From Rubrivivax gelatinosus IL144 (GTDB lineage Bacteria > Pseudomonadota > Gammaproteobacteria > Burkholderiales > Burkholderiaceae_C): DNA of 64,000 nucleotides. Position 1 is the stretch's first letter. Each line of letters opens with the position of its first letter. Below are positions 49,888-58,050 of the stretch, piece by piece. Both the position numbers and the translations under genes were made by a program. The stretch covers positions 3,534,001-3,598,000 of the forward strand of contig NC_017075.1 of NCBI RefSeq assembly GCF_000284255.1, given 5' to 3'. A model generated the notes under the pieces. It worked only from the letters and a program-made list of their open reading frames with translations. It searched no databases and was not told the DNA's origin.

Positions 49888-50348
49888 GCGACAACGCGTC
49901 CCGCTCCCAGGATCTGCCGCGTGCAGCGCTGATCGCCATCGGCGTGCTGCTCGCTGCCGTCATCGTCGGCGTCGCCGCGGTGCGCATGAGCGGGCAGACC
50001 ATTCGCGCGCCCGACGGCGATGCCGTCGCGACGCGTGCCCTCCGATTCGAGGATCGACCCGACGGCAGCATCGCCGTCATCGATGGACGCGACGGCGTCC
50101 AGCTCGATTCGGTGCAGGGCGAGGCCGGGTTCCTCCGTGGGGCCCTGCGTGCACTCGCCCGCGAACGCATGAAGCGGGGTCTCGGCCCCGAACAGCCGTT
50201 CGAACTCGTCGCCCGGAACGACGGTCGACTGACGCTGATGGACCCGGCGACGGGCCAGCGCATCGACCTGGAGTCCTTCGGCCCGACCAACGCTGGCGTG
50301 TTCGCACGCCTGCTGAAGGTCGACCCCCAGCAGGCCCCGGCCCGCTGA
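49884..50348 (+). CDS. puhC: Photosynthetic complex assembly protein PuhC
   Basis: A 154-residue protein with one N-terminal membrane helix (AALIAIGVLLAAVIVGVAAV, ~14-33) and a periplasmic domain. The RALRFEDRPDGSIAVID and GEAGFLRGALRALARERM segments match the PuhC family, which helps assemble RC-LH1. It overlaps puhB by 4 nt and lies 18 nt before acsF. Confidence 0.92.
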   Translation: MSDNASRSQDLPRAALIAIGVLLAAVIVGVAAVRMSGQTIRAPDGDAVATRALRFEDRPDGSIAVIDGRDGVQLDSVQGEAGFLRGALRALARERMKRGLGPEQPFELVARNDGRLTLMDPATGQRIDLESFGPTNAGVFARLLKVDPQQAPAR

Positions 50349-50366
50349 CACACCACGGAGACCCTC

Positions 50367-51443
50367 ATGCTCGCGACCCCGACGATCGAATCACCCGAAG
50401 AGGCCGCCCGCCGGGCCAAGGAGAGCACGCTCCTGAGCCCGCGCTTCTACACCACGGACTACGCCGCGATGAACGCGATCGACGTCTCGTCGATCCGCGC
50501 GGAGTGGGACGCGATGCTGGCCGAGTACGAGGGCGACAACAACCACGACCACTTCCAGCGCACGCCCGAGTTCCCGCAGGAAGTGGCCGAACGTTTTTCG
50601 CAGGTGTCGCCGGAGCTGCGCCAGGAGTTCCTGGACTTCCTGGTGTCGTCGGTGACGTCCGAGTTCTCCGGCTGCGTTCTCTACAACGAGATCCAGAAGA
50701 ACGTCGAGAACCCCGACGTCAAGGCGCTGATGCGCTACATGGCGCGCGACGAGTCGCGCCACGCCGGGTTCATCAACCAGGCGCTGCGCGACTTCGGCCT
50801 GGGCATCGACCTGGGCGGCCTGAAGCGAACCAAGGCCTACACCTACTTCAAGCCGAAGTACATCTTCTACGCGACCTACCTGTCCGAGAAGATCGGCTAC
50901 GCGCGCTACATCACGATCTACCGCCAGCTCGAACGCCACCCCGACAAGCGTTTCCACCCGATCTTTCGCTGGTTCGAACGCTGGTGCAACGACGAATTCC
51001 GCCACGGCGAGTCGTTCGCGCTGATCCTGCGTGCGCATCCGCACCTGATCACGGGCCCGAACCTGCTGTGGGTGCGGTTCTTCCTGCTGGCCGTGTACGC
51101 GACGATGTACGTGCGCGACCACATGCGGCCCCTGCTGCACGAGGCGATGGGGCTCGAGTCGACCGATTACGACTACCGCGTCTTCCAGATCACCAACGAG
51201 ATCTCCAAGCAGGTCTTCCCGATCTCGCTGGACATCGACCATCCGGCGTTCCGCGCCGGCATGGAGCGCCTGGTGCACGTGAAGACCAAGGTGGATGCCG
51301 CCAAGGCGCGCGGCGGCCTCGTCGGCCGCCTGCAGCAGGCGGCGTGGGCCGCGGCCGGTGCCGCGACCTTCGCCCGCATGTACCTGATCCCGGTGCGCCG
51401 TCACGCGCTGCCGGCCCAGGTGCGCATGGCCCCGGCATGGTGA
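50367..51443 (+). CDS. acsF: Aerobic Mg-protoporphyrin IX monomethyl ester cyclase AcsF
   Basis: A 358-residue diiron oxygenase that forms ring E using O2. Carboxylate and His ligands are seen in [20 protein letters not shown] and [11 protein letters not shown] (two ExxH motifs). Family starts [14 protein letters not shown] and [30 protein letters not shown] are intact (quoted in part). The enzyme was first defined genetically in R. gelatinosus. GGAG stands 6 nt before the ATG. Its place between puhC and puhE is typical of beta- and alphaproteobacteria with an aerobic cyclase. bchE, the anaerobic counterpart, is not in the window. Confidence 0.97.
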
Positions 51444-51456
51444 AAGCGAGGACAGG

Positions 51457-52287
51457 ATGCTGAGCGTGGCGATCCCGGTGCTGTTTGCGGTGTTCGTCTG
51501 GTGGTTCAGCACCGGGCTGATCCTGTTGCTGGACGGGCTGCCGCGGAAGACCTTCCGCTGGAGCCTGGTCATCTCGACGGCGCTCGCCGCGACGGCGTTC
51601 GCCGCGCTGGTGCACACCGCGGGCAACACGACGCCGGCGGACGCCTACTGCGCCTTCACCTGCGCGCTGCTGGTCTGGGGCTGGCACGAGCTGGCCTTCC
51701 TGACCGGCTGGATCACCGGCCCGCGCAAGACCGCCACGCCGGCCGGCGCCAGCACCTGGACACGCTTCGTGCACGCCATCCAGGCCATCCTGTGGCACGA
51801 GATCGCCATCATCAGCGTCGGTGTCGCCATCGTCGCCGTCACCTGGGGGGAGCCCAACCAGGTCGGCACCTGGACCTACATCGTGCTCTGGACGATGCGC
51901 GCCAGCGCCAAGCTCAACCTGTTCCTGGGCGTGCGCAACCTGAGCGAGGAGTTCCTGCCGGAGCACCTGAAGTACCTCGTCAGCTTCTTCCGCCGCCGGG
52001 CGATGAACCTGCTGTTCCCGATCTCGGTGACGGTGCCGACGATCGTCGCCGGCCTGATGGTCAACGAAGCGCTGCTGCCGGGCACCGCGCCGGCGATGCA
52101 CGTCGGCCTGCTGCTCGTCGCGACGATGCTCGGCATGGCCGTGATCGAACACTGGATGATGGTCCTGCCGCTGCCGGTCGCCGCGCTGTGGCGCTGGGCC
52201 CTGCGTTCGCGCGAGCCGGGGGAGCCGCACGATCCCCCGCCGTTGCTCGTGCCCCCTTCCGACAACAACCTGCTCCATGCCCGCTGA
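51457..52287 (+). CDS. puhE: PuhE-family photosynthetic complex membrane protein
   Basis: A 276-residue protein with about seven membrane helices. Segments such as VWWFSTGLILLLDGLP, GWHELAFLTGWITGPRK and NLFLGVRNLSEEFLPEHLKYL match PuhE, the conserved gene after acsF in the puh region; in Rhodobacter it modulates bacteriochlorophyll supply and complex formation. GAGGACAGG serves as SD. Its end overlaps crtB by 11 nt. Confidence 0.92.
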   Translation: MLSVAIPVLFAVFVWWFSTGLILLLDGLPRKTFRWSLVISTALAATAFAALVHTAGNTTPADAYCAFTCALLVWGWHELAFLTGWITGPRKTATPAGASTWTRFVHAIQAILWHEIAIISVGVAIVAVTWGEPNQVGTWTYIVLWTMRASAKLNLFLGVRNLSEEFLPEHLKYLVSFFRRRAMNLLFPISVTVPTIVAGLMVNEALLPGTAPAMHVGLLLVATMLGMAVIEHWMMVLPLPVAALWRWALRSREPGEPHDPPPLLVPPSDNNLLHAR

Positions 52288-53311
52288 CCTGCGCGTCTCG
52301 TCCGAGTTGCAGGCCTGCCGCGAACTGATGCGCGGCGGCTCGAAGTCCTTCTTCGCCGCGTCGCTGCTGCTGCCGCAGCGCGTGCGCACGCCGGCCACGG
52401 CGCTGTACGCGTTCTGCCGCGTCGCCGACGACGCCGTCGACCTGAGCGGCGACCCGCACGCCGCGATGGACGAGCTGCGCACGCGGCTGGACGCGGTCTA
52501 CGCCGGCACGCCGGCGCCGATCGCCGCCGACCGCGCGCTGGCCAGCACCGTGCACCGCTACGGCGTGCCGCGCGTGCTGCTCGACGCGCTGCTCGAAGGT
52601 TTCCTCTGGGACGCCGACGGCCGGCGCTACGACACCATCGCCGACGTCGAGGCCTACGGTGCCCGCGTCGCCGGCACCGTCGGCGCGGCGATGGCGCTGA
52701 TCATGGGCGTGCGCTCGCCGCAGGCCCTGGCGCGCGCCTGCGAGCTCGGCGTCGCGATGCAGTTCACCAACATCGCGCGCGACGTCGGCGAGGACGCGCG
52801 CAACGGCCGCCTGTACCTGCCGCGCGAATGGCTGGTCGAAGCCGGCCTGGACGTCGACGCCTGGCTGCAGAACCCGGTGCACTGCCCCGAGGTCGCGCAG
52901 ACCGTGCGCCGGCTGCTGCGCGCCGCCGACGAGCTGTACGAACGTTCGGAGCACGGCATCGCCGCCCTGCCCCGCGACTGCCGCCCGGCGATCCGCGCCG
53001 CGCGCCTGGTCTACGCCGAGATCGGCCGCATGCTGGAGCGCCAGGGCCTGGACTCGGTGAACCACCGCGTCGTCGTGCCGGCGCGCCGCAAGGCCGCGCT
53101 GATGGCCCGTGCCGCGTCGGCCGCCTTCAACACGCCCGGGCGCGCCTACATCTCGATGCCGCCGCTGCCGGCGATCCAGTACCTGGTCGACGCCTCGGTT
53201 GCGGCGCCTGCACCCACCGTGCCGCACCGCCCGCCGCAGCGTTCCTTCGACGAACGCATCGGCTGGGTCATCGAGCTGATGGAGCGCCAGGCCGCCCGCC
53301 GCGGCGTCTGA
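52277..53311 (+). CDS. crtB: Phytoene synthase CrtB
   Basis: A 344-residue enzyme that couples two geranylgeranyl diphosphates into phytoene. Aspartate-rich motifs are present: AFCRVADDAVD (about residues 36-46) and QFTNIARDVGEDA (about 157-169), with SKSFFAASLLLP at the N-terminus. The final 40 residues (Pro/Ala, then VIELMERQAARRG) resemble the C-terminus of betaproteobacterial enzymes. It ends the bchF operon; the frame overlaps puhE by 11 nt, and a small GC hairpin (53314-53330) follows the stop. Confidence 0.95.
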   Translation: MPADLRVSSELQACRELMRGGSKSFFAASLLLPQRVRTPATALYAFCRVADDAVDLSGDPHAAMDELRTRLDAVYAGTPAPIAADRALASTVHRYGVPRVLLDALLEGFLWDADGRRYDTIADVEAYGARVAGTVGAAMALIMGVRSPQALARACELGVAMQFTNIARDVGEDARNGRLYLPREWLVEAGLDVDAWLQNPVHCPEVAQTVRRLLRAADELYERSEHGIAALPRDCRPAIRAARLVYAEIGRMLERQGLDSVNHRVVVPARRKAALMARAASAAFNTPGRAYISMPPLPAIQYLVDASVAAPAPTVPHRPPQRSFDERIGWVIELMERQAARRGV

Positions 53312-53349
53312 CAGCGCGCGTCCGGCGCGCGACGTTCTCGGGATTCGGC

Positions 53350-53363
53350 TTGATTTCCATCAA
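53350..53363 (+). promoter_or_regulatory. Perfect FNR-type box
   Basis: TTGAT-TTCC-ATCAA is an exact match to the FNR/Anr consensus TTGAT-N4-ATCAA. It lies 39 nt after crtB and 64 nt before the 88-aa ORF. A TAGATT -10-like hexamer (53416-53421) sits just before that ORF; the box would then centre near -71.5, a class I activation position. FnrL binding is inferred. Confidence 0.7.
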
Positions 53364-53427
53364 TCCACCCTCGGGCGGCGCCAACAAGTGGCGCGACGGC
53401 GGACGCGAAGCGCGCTAGATTCTCGCC

Positions 53428-53694
53428 ATGGTCGAGAAGGTCTTCGCTGCGATCGGGCTGGCTGTCTGCGTCGCCCTGCTGCTGGGCATGCTGATGGGCC
53501 GTGGCCGCATCGCGCAGATGCTGCAGCGCACGCGCAGCGCCTGGCGCTGGAGCCGGCAGCGCCGCAGCGCCCAGCGCGAAGCCGTCGAGGTCATCGAACG
53601 CGCACGCCGCGGTGCGCCGAACGTCAGGCGCGAAGGCAACGTCTACCGCCCGAGTTCGTTCAACGGCCGCCGCGCCGACGATCACCAAGAGTGA
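53428..53694 (+). CDS. Small one-helix basic membrane protein downstream of an FNR box
   Basis: An 88-residue protein: one N-terminal helix with a Gly/Leu/Met-rich core (AAIGLAVCVALLLGMLMG, ~7-24), then a strongly basic cytoplasmic part (RTRSAWRWSRQRRSAQ) and a polar end. I do not recognise a family. Support comes from its own promoter-like elements, the terminator at its end, and the lack of a better gene in this gap. TAGATT ends 6 nt before the ATG and no SD is seen, so a leaderless start is possible. Position inside the PGC suggests a role in photosynthetic or low-oxygen growth, which is only inference. Confidence 0.6.
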   Translation: MVEKVFAAIGLAVCVALLLGMLMGRGRIAQMLQRTRSAWRWSRQRRSAQREAVEVIERARRGAPNVRREGNVYRPSSFNGRRADDHQE

Positions 53695-53713
53695 GCCGGC
53701 GCTCCGCCGGCTC
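53693..53713. terminator. Bidirectional hairpin between the 88-aa ORF and crtC
   Basis: A perfect 9-bp stem GAGCCGGCG / CGCCGGCTC with a CTC loop, overlapping the ORF stop and lying between two convergent genes. There is no T-run, but the stem is strong and the position fits a terminator. Confidence 0.6.
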
Positions 53714-53718
53714 CGCCC

Positions 53719-54939
53719 TCAGCTGCGGCGCGGCATGCGCCAGGGCAGCATCAGCCGCACCGGCAGCGTGATCACACGCGGCAGCAGCATCGTCTCGTGC
53801 ACCGAGGTCACGACCTCACCGAGCAGCCCCGAACGCACCATCGAACGCGCATAGAACGGCGTGTCCTCGAGCGTCTGCTCGACGAACGCCGGCACGCCGG
53901 GTTCGGTGCGCATCGTGCGGTCGATGCGCCACAGCGTCGTCGGCAGCGGCTGGCGCGGCGGCGCCTCGAAGCTCTCGGTGCTGCCGTCGAGCAGGAAACG
54001 CTCGGCGATCACGCGGTCGCCGTCGCGCTTCTGGCGCACGTCGTAGATCACCGCGGTGCTGCCGTCGGCCATCGTCGCGCGCGACCAGTCCCACTCGCGG
54101 AACGGGCGGTCGATCGGCTCGTCGCCTTCGTTGGAATCGACGTAGGCATGGCCGCTCCAGCGCGCGTTCGGGCTGTCGAGCTCGACCTCGATGCGGCTGC
54201 AGGGCGCGATCGGCCCCCAGCGGTGGCGTCCGCCGCTGTCCAGCGAGGTGACGAAGCGGCACAGCGCCTTCGGCCAGACGCGCACCCGGCCCTTCACGCG
54301 GCGCGGGATCGGCACGCCGATTTCGTCGAACTCGACGAGCAGCGACTCGCCGTCCCAGTGCAGCCGGCTCGGGCCGATGACGAACTCGTCGCGGCTGCGG
54401 CGCATCCAGCGGCGGCCGCGTTCGGTCATCGTCCAGCGCTTGCCGGCGTCGCCGTACAGCGCGATGTTCAGCGCGCAGTGGTTCTCGGGGTCGGCCCGGT
54501 CGGCGTTCGGGCCGCCGGCCCAGGCGTAATACGGGGAGAAGACGCTGCCGACGAAGGCGATGAAGGTCAGGCCATGCCGCCCGTCGTCGCTGACCGCGTC
54601 GACATACCACCAGAGATAACCACCCGGCGGGACCGGCTGGTCGAATCGAGGTGCGCCATCAGCGTCTCGGCCGCCAGCCGGCCGGACATCGCCGCCATCG
54701 GCACGCCCGGCCCCGGGTGCACGCTGCCGCCCGCCAGGTACAGGCCCGGCAGCCGGCTCGTCGACGAGGCCCGGTGGAACGAGGACATCCAGCCGTGCGT
54801 CGCCGGGCCGTACAGCGCTCCCCCCGTCGCCGGGAACAGGCGCTCGAAGTTCGCCGGCGTCACCAGCCGGTGCGTCTGCGGGCTCCAATCGATCGTCAGG
54901 CCGCACTCGCGCATCAGCGCCAGACTCCGCTGCTCGCAT
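53719..54939 (-). CDS. crtC: Carotenoid 1,2-hydratase CrtC (start uncertain)
   Basis: Hydroxyneurosporene synthase, adding water to the end of acyclic carotenoids. The conserved domain begins at RFDQPVPPGGYLWWYVDAVS, then FIAFVGSVFSPYYAWAGG and WSGHAYVDSNEGDEP. This domain begins inside the last ~75 nt of crtD. The in-frame codons between there and about 54890 hold no ATG, GTG or TTG. Candidate starts are ATG 54939 (406 residues), GTG 54906 and TTG 54888, all deep in crtD. The 373-bp overlap is in a different frame, and the extra ~100 residues look like low-complexity shadow sequence. Function is firm; the N-terminus is not. Confidence 0.85.
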   Translation of the reverse strand: MRAAESGADARVRPDDRLEPADAPAGDAGELRAPVPGDGGSAVRPGDARLDVLVPPGLVDEPAAGPVPGGRQRAPGAGRADGGDVRPAGGRDADGAPRFDQPVPPGGYLWWYVDAVSDDGRHGLTFIAFVGSVFSPYYAWAGGPNADRADPENHCALNIALYGDAGKRWTMTERGRRWMRRSRDEFVIGPSRLHWDGESLLVEFDEIGVPIPRRVKGRVRVWPKALCRFVTSLDSGGRHRWGPIAPCSRIEVELDSPNARWSGHAYVDSNEGDEPIDRPFREWDWSRATMADGSTAVIYDVRQKRDGDRVIAERFLLDGSTESFEAPPRQPLPTTLWRIDRTMRTEPGVPAFVEQTLEDTPFYARSMVRSGLLGEVVTSVHETMLLPRVITLPVRLMLPWRMPRRS

Positions 54940-56144
54940 GGGTCGGTCTCCGAATGGTCGAAGGGCCGTCGGTCCCCGTCGGCCGGTGCGTTCACCAGGC
55001 ACAGCAGGCGCTCGGGAGCGTCCGACCCGATTCCTTCGTCGGTGCGGTCCTGCGCACAGACGTAGACGGTGCCGCGCCGCGGAAGCTGGCGCTGGCGGAA
55101 GATGTCGTCGAACTCGGACGCGTAGTCCTCGTCGAAGAATACGTTGTGGCGTACCAGCGGGAAGCCGCTGGTGCGGGCGTTGACCAGCCAGGTCAGCGCC
55201 GAGAGCGATCGCCTGGCCGGTGCCACCGCGGCCGTCGCGCGGCGCGGCGGGTCGCCCAGCAGGCCCTGGGCGAGCGCGTTGACGTCGCCGTTGAAGACCA
55301 CCGAGTCGGCGGTGATCTCTTCGCCGCCGGCCAGGCGCACGCCGACCGCACGGCCGTCGCGCACGAGGATCTGCTCGCAGCCGCAGCCGTAGCGCGTCTT
55401 CACGCCGCGGGCCTCGGCCAGCGCCGAGAAGGCCTTGGCGACGGCGTGCATGCCGCCTTCGACGGCCCAGACGCCATCGAGCTCGACCTGGGCGACCAGC
55501 ATCAGCGTCGCCGGCGCCATCCACGGCGAGGCGCCGCAGTAAGTGGCGTAGCGCGCGAACAGCTGCTGCAGCTTCGGATCGCGGAAGTGCCGCGACAGCG
55601 AGCGCCAGAGGTTGGAGAACGGGCCGATCTGCATCAGCGCCATCAGGCCGCGCGGCCCGAGGTCGCCGACCATGCTGCCGAGCGTCGGGCGCTCGGAGCG
55701 GATGTACGGGCCTTCGAGGTGGTCGTAGAGCTGGCGTGCCTGGCGGCAGAAGCCGAGGAAACGCTGCGCCTCCTGCGGGCCGCTGAACTCGCCGATCGCC
55801 TCGGCCGAGCGCCGGATGTCGGCGAACAGGTCCAGCCGCGGCTCGTGGCCGCGCCAGGCGTGGCGCGCGAGCACGCCCAGCGGCTGCAGCTTCAGGTGCT
55901 CCTCGACCGTCGCGCCGGCGGCGGCGAAGATCTGGTCGAAGACCCAGCGCATCGTGAAGACCGTCGGGCCGGCGTCGACCGGTGCGCCGTCGACCATCAC
56001 CTGGCGCATCTTGCCGCCCGGCGTGGCCGCCTTGTCGACCAGCGTCACGTCCAGGCCGCGCGCGGCCAGCAGCAGCGCGCTCGTCAGCCCGGCGATGCCG
56101 GCGCCGACGACGACGACGCGGTGCGTGCGCAAGGGCTCAGCCAT
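54567..56144 (-). CDS. crtD: Hydroxyneurosporene / methoxyneurosporene 3,4-desaturase CrtD
   Basis: A 525-residue FAD-dependent desaturase of the CrtI family. The FAD fold VVVVGAGIAGLTSALLLAARG (about 11-31) and PGGKMRQ follow the start; the C-terminal FAD site is LYLAGGSVHPGPGVPMAAMSG. The last ~30 residues (Ser/Arg/Gly-rich, ending ATTGGMA) are unlike the family and lie where crtC is encoded in another frame. Its ATG is inside the crtA stop region (8-nt overlap). It acts after CrtC and CrtI in the spheroidene and spirilloxanthin routes. Confidence 0.94.
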   Translation of the reverse strand: MAEPLRTHRVVVVGAGIAGLTSALLLAARGLDVTLVDKAATPGGKMRQVMVDGAPVDAGPTVFTMRWVFDQIFAAAGATVEEHLKLQPLGVLARHAWRGHEPRLDLFADIRRSAEAIGEFSGPQEAQRFLGFCRQARQLYDHLEGPYIRSERPTLGSMVGDLGPRGLMALMQIGPFSNLWRSLSRHFRDPKLQQLFARYATYCGASPWMAPATLMLVAQVELDGVWAVEGGMHAVAKAFSALAEARGVKTRYGCGCEQILVRDGRAVGVRLAGGEEITADSVVFNGDVNALAQGLLGDPPRRATAAVAPARRSLSALTWLVNARTSGFPLVRHNVFFDEDYASEFDDIFRQRQLPRRGTVYVCAQDRTDEGIGSDAPERLLCLVNAPADGDRRPFDHSETDPCEQRSLALMRECGLTIDWSPQTHRLVTPANFERLFPATGGALYGPATHGWMSSFHRASSTSRLPGLYLAGGSVHPGPGVPMAAMSGRLAAETLMAHLDSTSRSRRVVISGGMSTRSATTGGMA

Positions 56145-56907
56145 AGCGCCGGCCCTTCCATTCGCCTTCGATGGACAGCGGCACGAAGCGCACGAACATC
56201 GACTCGGAGAAGAAGTCGCGCGAGGCGACGATCGCGCGCTGGTGCGCGCCGCTGCGCGCATAGGCGTCCATCGCGGCGACGCTGTCCCAGACGCTGAAGG
56301 TGGCCTGGCGCAGGAACGGCGCCTCGCCCAGGCCGACCGCCAGGCGGCAACCCTGAGCCTGTTCGAGCGAGTCCTGCGACGGCCCGGCGTTGGGCCAGAA
56401 GCGGTGGGCCTGCGACGGGCGGATCGAAGCCCGCGTCAGCGCCGCCACCGGGCCGTCGACGGGCGCCGGCGAGCCGACACGCACCTTCTGGCCGTCCCAG
56501 CTGCCGCGTGCGCTGTACGGCCGTGCCTTGACGATGCACAGCTCGCGCGCGTTGCGGCGATAGGTCTGGACGAGGTCGGAGCGGCCGATGAAGGCGTCGG
56601 CCGCGGCCTCGTCCTCGAAGAGCACGAACAGGCCCTGCCGCGTGCCGCTCGGGCGCAGGCCGAAACCGCCTTCGTAGCCGGTTCCGAGCTGCTTGACGAA
56701 ACGCGCGCCGGGCTCGGCCAGCGCCGGCGCGGTGCCGGCGACGAAACGGCCGTAACCCCACAGGCGCGCGGCCGGGGCCACGTCGATCAGCAACAGGACG
56801 AGCACGTCGCCGCCGGCGGTGGACCGGGGCGACGTTGCGGCGGAAAAAGAAGAAGCCGCCGGGCCCTGTTGCGAGGCGCCGGCGGCGTTGCTGAGTTCGT
56901 TCGTCAT
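56137..56907 (-). CDS. crtA: Spheroidene monooxygenase CrtA
   Basis: A 256-residue haem-containing carotenoid ketolase that makes spheroidenone from spheroidene. After about 30 variable residues, the family core VLVLLLIDVAPAARLWGYGRF begins (residues ~35-55), followed by GTGYEGGFGLRPS and ATFSVWDSVAAMDAYA. It lies between pufC and crtD in the puf transcript direction. A strong hairpin ends 3 nt before its ATG and no free SD is visible, so its translation may be limited. The alternative first Met is close; the core is unaffected. Confidence 0.93.
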   Translation of the reverse strand: MTNELSNAAGASQQGPAASSFSAATSPRSTAGGDVLVLLLIDVAPAARLWGYGRFVAGTAPALAEPGARFVKQLGTGYEGGFGLRPSGTRQGLFVLFEDEAAADAFIGRSDLVQTYRRNARELCIVKARPYSARGSWDGQKVRVGSPAPVDGPVAALTRASIRPSQAHRFWPNAGPSQDSLEQAQGCRLAVGLGEAPFLRQATFSVWDSVAAMDAYARSGAHQRAIVASRDFFSESMFVRFVPLSIEGEWKGRRYG

Positions 56908-56910
56908 TCG

Positions 56911-56943
56911 GAACGGCCGCGGCGGTGGCCGCGGCCGCCGTTC
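56911..56943 (-). repeat. Strong stem-loop between pufC and crtA
   Basis: A two-part hairpin: GAACGG/CCGTTC at the base (56911-56916, 56938-56943) and CCGCGGC/GCCGCGG above it (56917-56923, 56928-56934), with a 3-nt bulge and a GGTG loop. It occupies the whole 42-nt gap between the two genes. There is no T-run after it on the minus strand. Likely an mRNA 3'-end stabiliser and partial terminator for the puf part of the message. Confidence 0.75.
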
Positions 56944-56949
56944 AACACG

Positions 56950-58050
56950 TTACTTCGCGGCGGTGGCCACCGTGGCGACCGGAGCAGCCGACGCGGCGGC
57001 GTCGACCGGAGCGGCTTCCACGGCAGAGGCGGCGGCAGCCGCCGGTGCCGGCTTCAGGCCCGGATAGTCCTTGGCCATCTGCGCGCCGTACAGCGGCTTG
57101 TAGGCACCCTGGTGGCACGTGGAGCAGTTGATCTTCGCCACGTCGCCCGTCGGGCCCAGCCGATGTGCGGGGAAGGTCTTGGTCAGGCCTTCCATGAAGT
57201 TGTTGTTGAGGTCACGCGCCATGCGGATGCCGTACCAGGCCGTCGCGCGTTGCGGCGCGGCGTTGTCCCAACTGCCGAAGCCGTTGGTGTTGTGGCAGTA
57301 CGTGCAGTTCACGCCGAGCGCACCCGAGAAGTGCATCATCAGGCCGTAGGTCTTCTCGGCCTGCTTGATGTCGGCCTTCGAAGTACCCGTGGGCAGCGCC
57401 GTCGTGCCGTAGACCCGGACGTTCGTCTCTTCCTTCAGGAAGGTCGTGAACGGATCGTAGGGCAGCGAGGTCAGCCCGACGACCTTGGCGGCCTGGTTCT
57501 GGCCGTCGAGGTTGCCGATGAAGTCAGCACGCTTGTTCTGCGGCACCGCGGTGAACCAGATCTCCTTGGGGACCGGGTTGCCACGGTGGCAGGTGTAGCA
57601 GGTGACGCCGGTGGCGGCGACGTGCTGCGTCCACTGCGTGTTGACCTTCTGCGTCATCTCGAGCATCCGGCGGGAGACGACCTTCTGGTACTTCGAGTCG
57701 TCGGCCAGGTTCTCGGTATGGCAGTAGTTGCAGCCCTCGGTCGGCGCCACCCATTCGGTGATCGCCGCCATCTGCCGCGTGAACTCCGCGACCGACAGAT
57801 GGCCCAGAACCTTGACGTTCTGGAACACCTGGTTGGCGCGCGGGCCCGAGTTGTCGGCCACCGGCGTGGCCACCGGGGCCTGCTGCGTCGGGATCTGTTC
57901 GGCCAGCGTGCGCGGGTTGACGATGTGCTGCATGCCCGTGCCACGGTAACCACGCTGCACGGCATCGACCGGCGGACGCTCGCATCCCGCGAGCAGGGCC
58001 GCCGCGGTCACGGCGACGGTAAGGGTCGAAATGCGAACCGCGAGTGCCAT
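56950..58050 (-). CDS. pufC: Reaction centre four-haem cytochrome subunit PufC
   Basis: A 366-residue membrane-anchored cytochrome that re-reduces the special pair. The lipobox LLAGC puts a lipidated Cys at residue 23. Four haem sites are present: CNYCH (107-111), CYTCH (151-155), CTYCH (249-253) and CSTCH (309-313), with Met-rich helices before them for the axial ligands. The C-terminal ~35 residues are Ala/Val/Pro-rich. Its ATG overlaps the pufM TGA by one base. Next gene downstream is crtA across a hairpin. Confidence 0.97.
   Translation of the reverse strand: MALAVRISTLTVAVTAAALLAGCERPPVDAVQRGYRGTGMQHIVNPRTLAEQIPTQQAPVATPVADNSGPRANQVFQNVKVLGHLSVAEFTRQMAAITEWVAPTEGCNYCHTENLADDSKYQKVVSRRMLEMTQKVNTQWTQHVAATGVTCYTCHRGNPVPKEIWFTAVPQNKRADFIGNLDGQNQAAKVVGLTSLPYDPFTTFLKEETNVRVYGTTALPTGTSKADIKQAEKTYGLMMHFSGALGVNCTYCHNTNGFGSWDNAAPQRATAWYGIRMARDLNNNFMEGLTKTFPAHRLGPTGDVAKINCSTCHQGAYKPLYGAQMAKDYPGLKPAPAAAAASAVEAAPVDAAASAAPVATVATAAK

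Noticed and set aside
54567..56261. Longer CrtD start upstream of the crtA stop
   Set aside because: The upstream codons are a crtA shadow; the ATG giving MAEPLRTH fits the FAD-fold position of the family.
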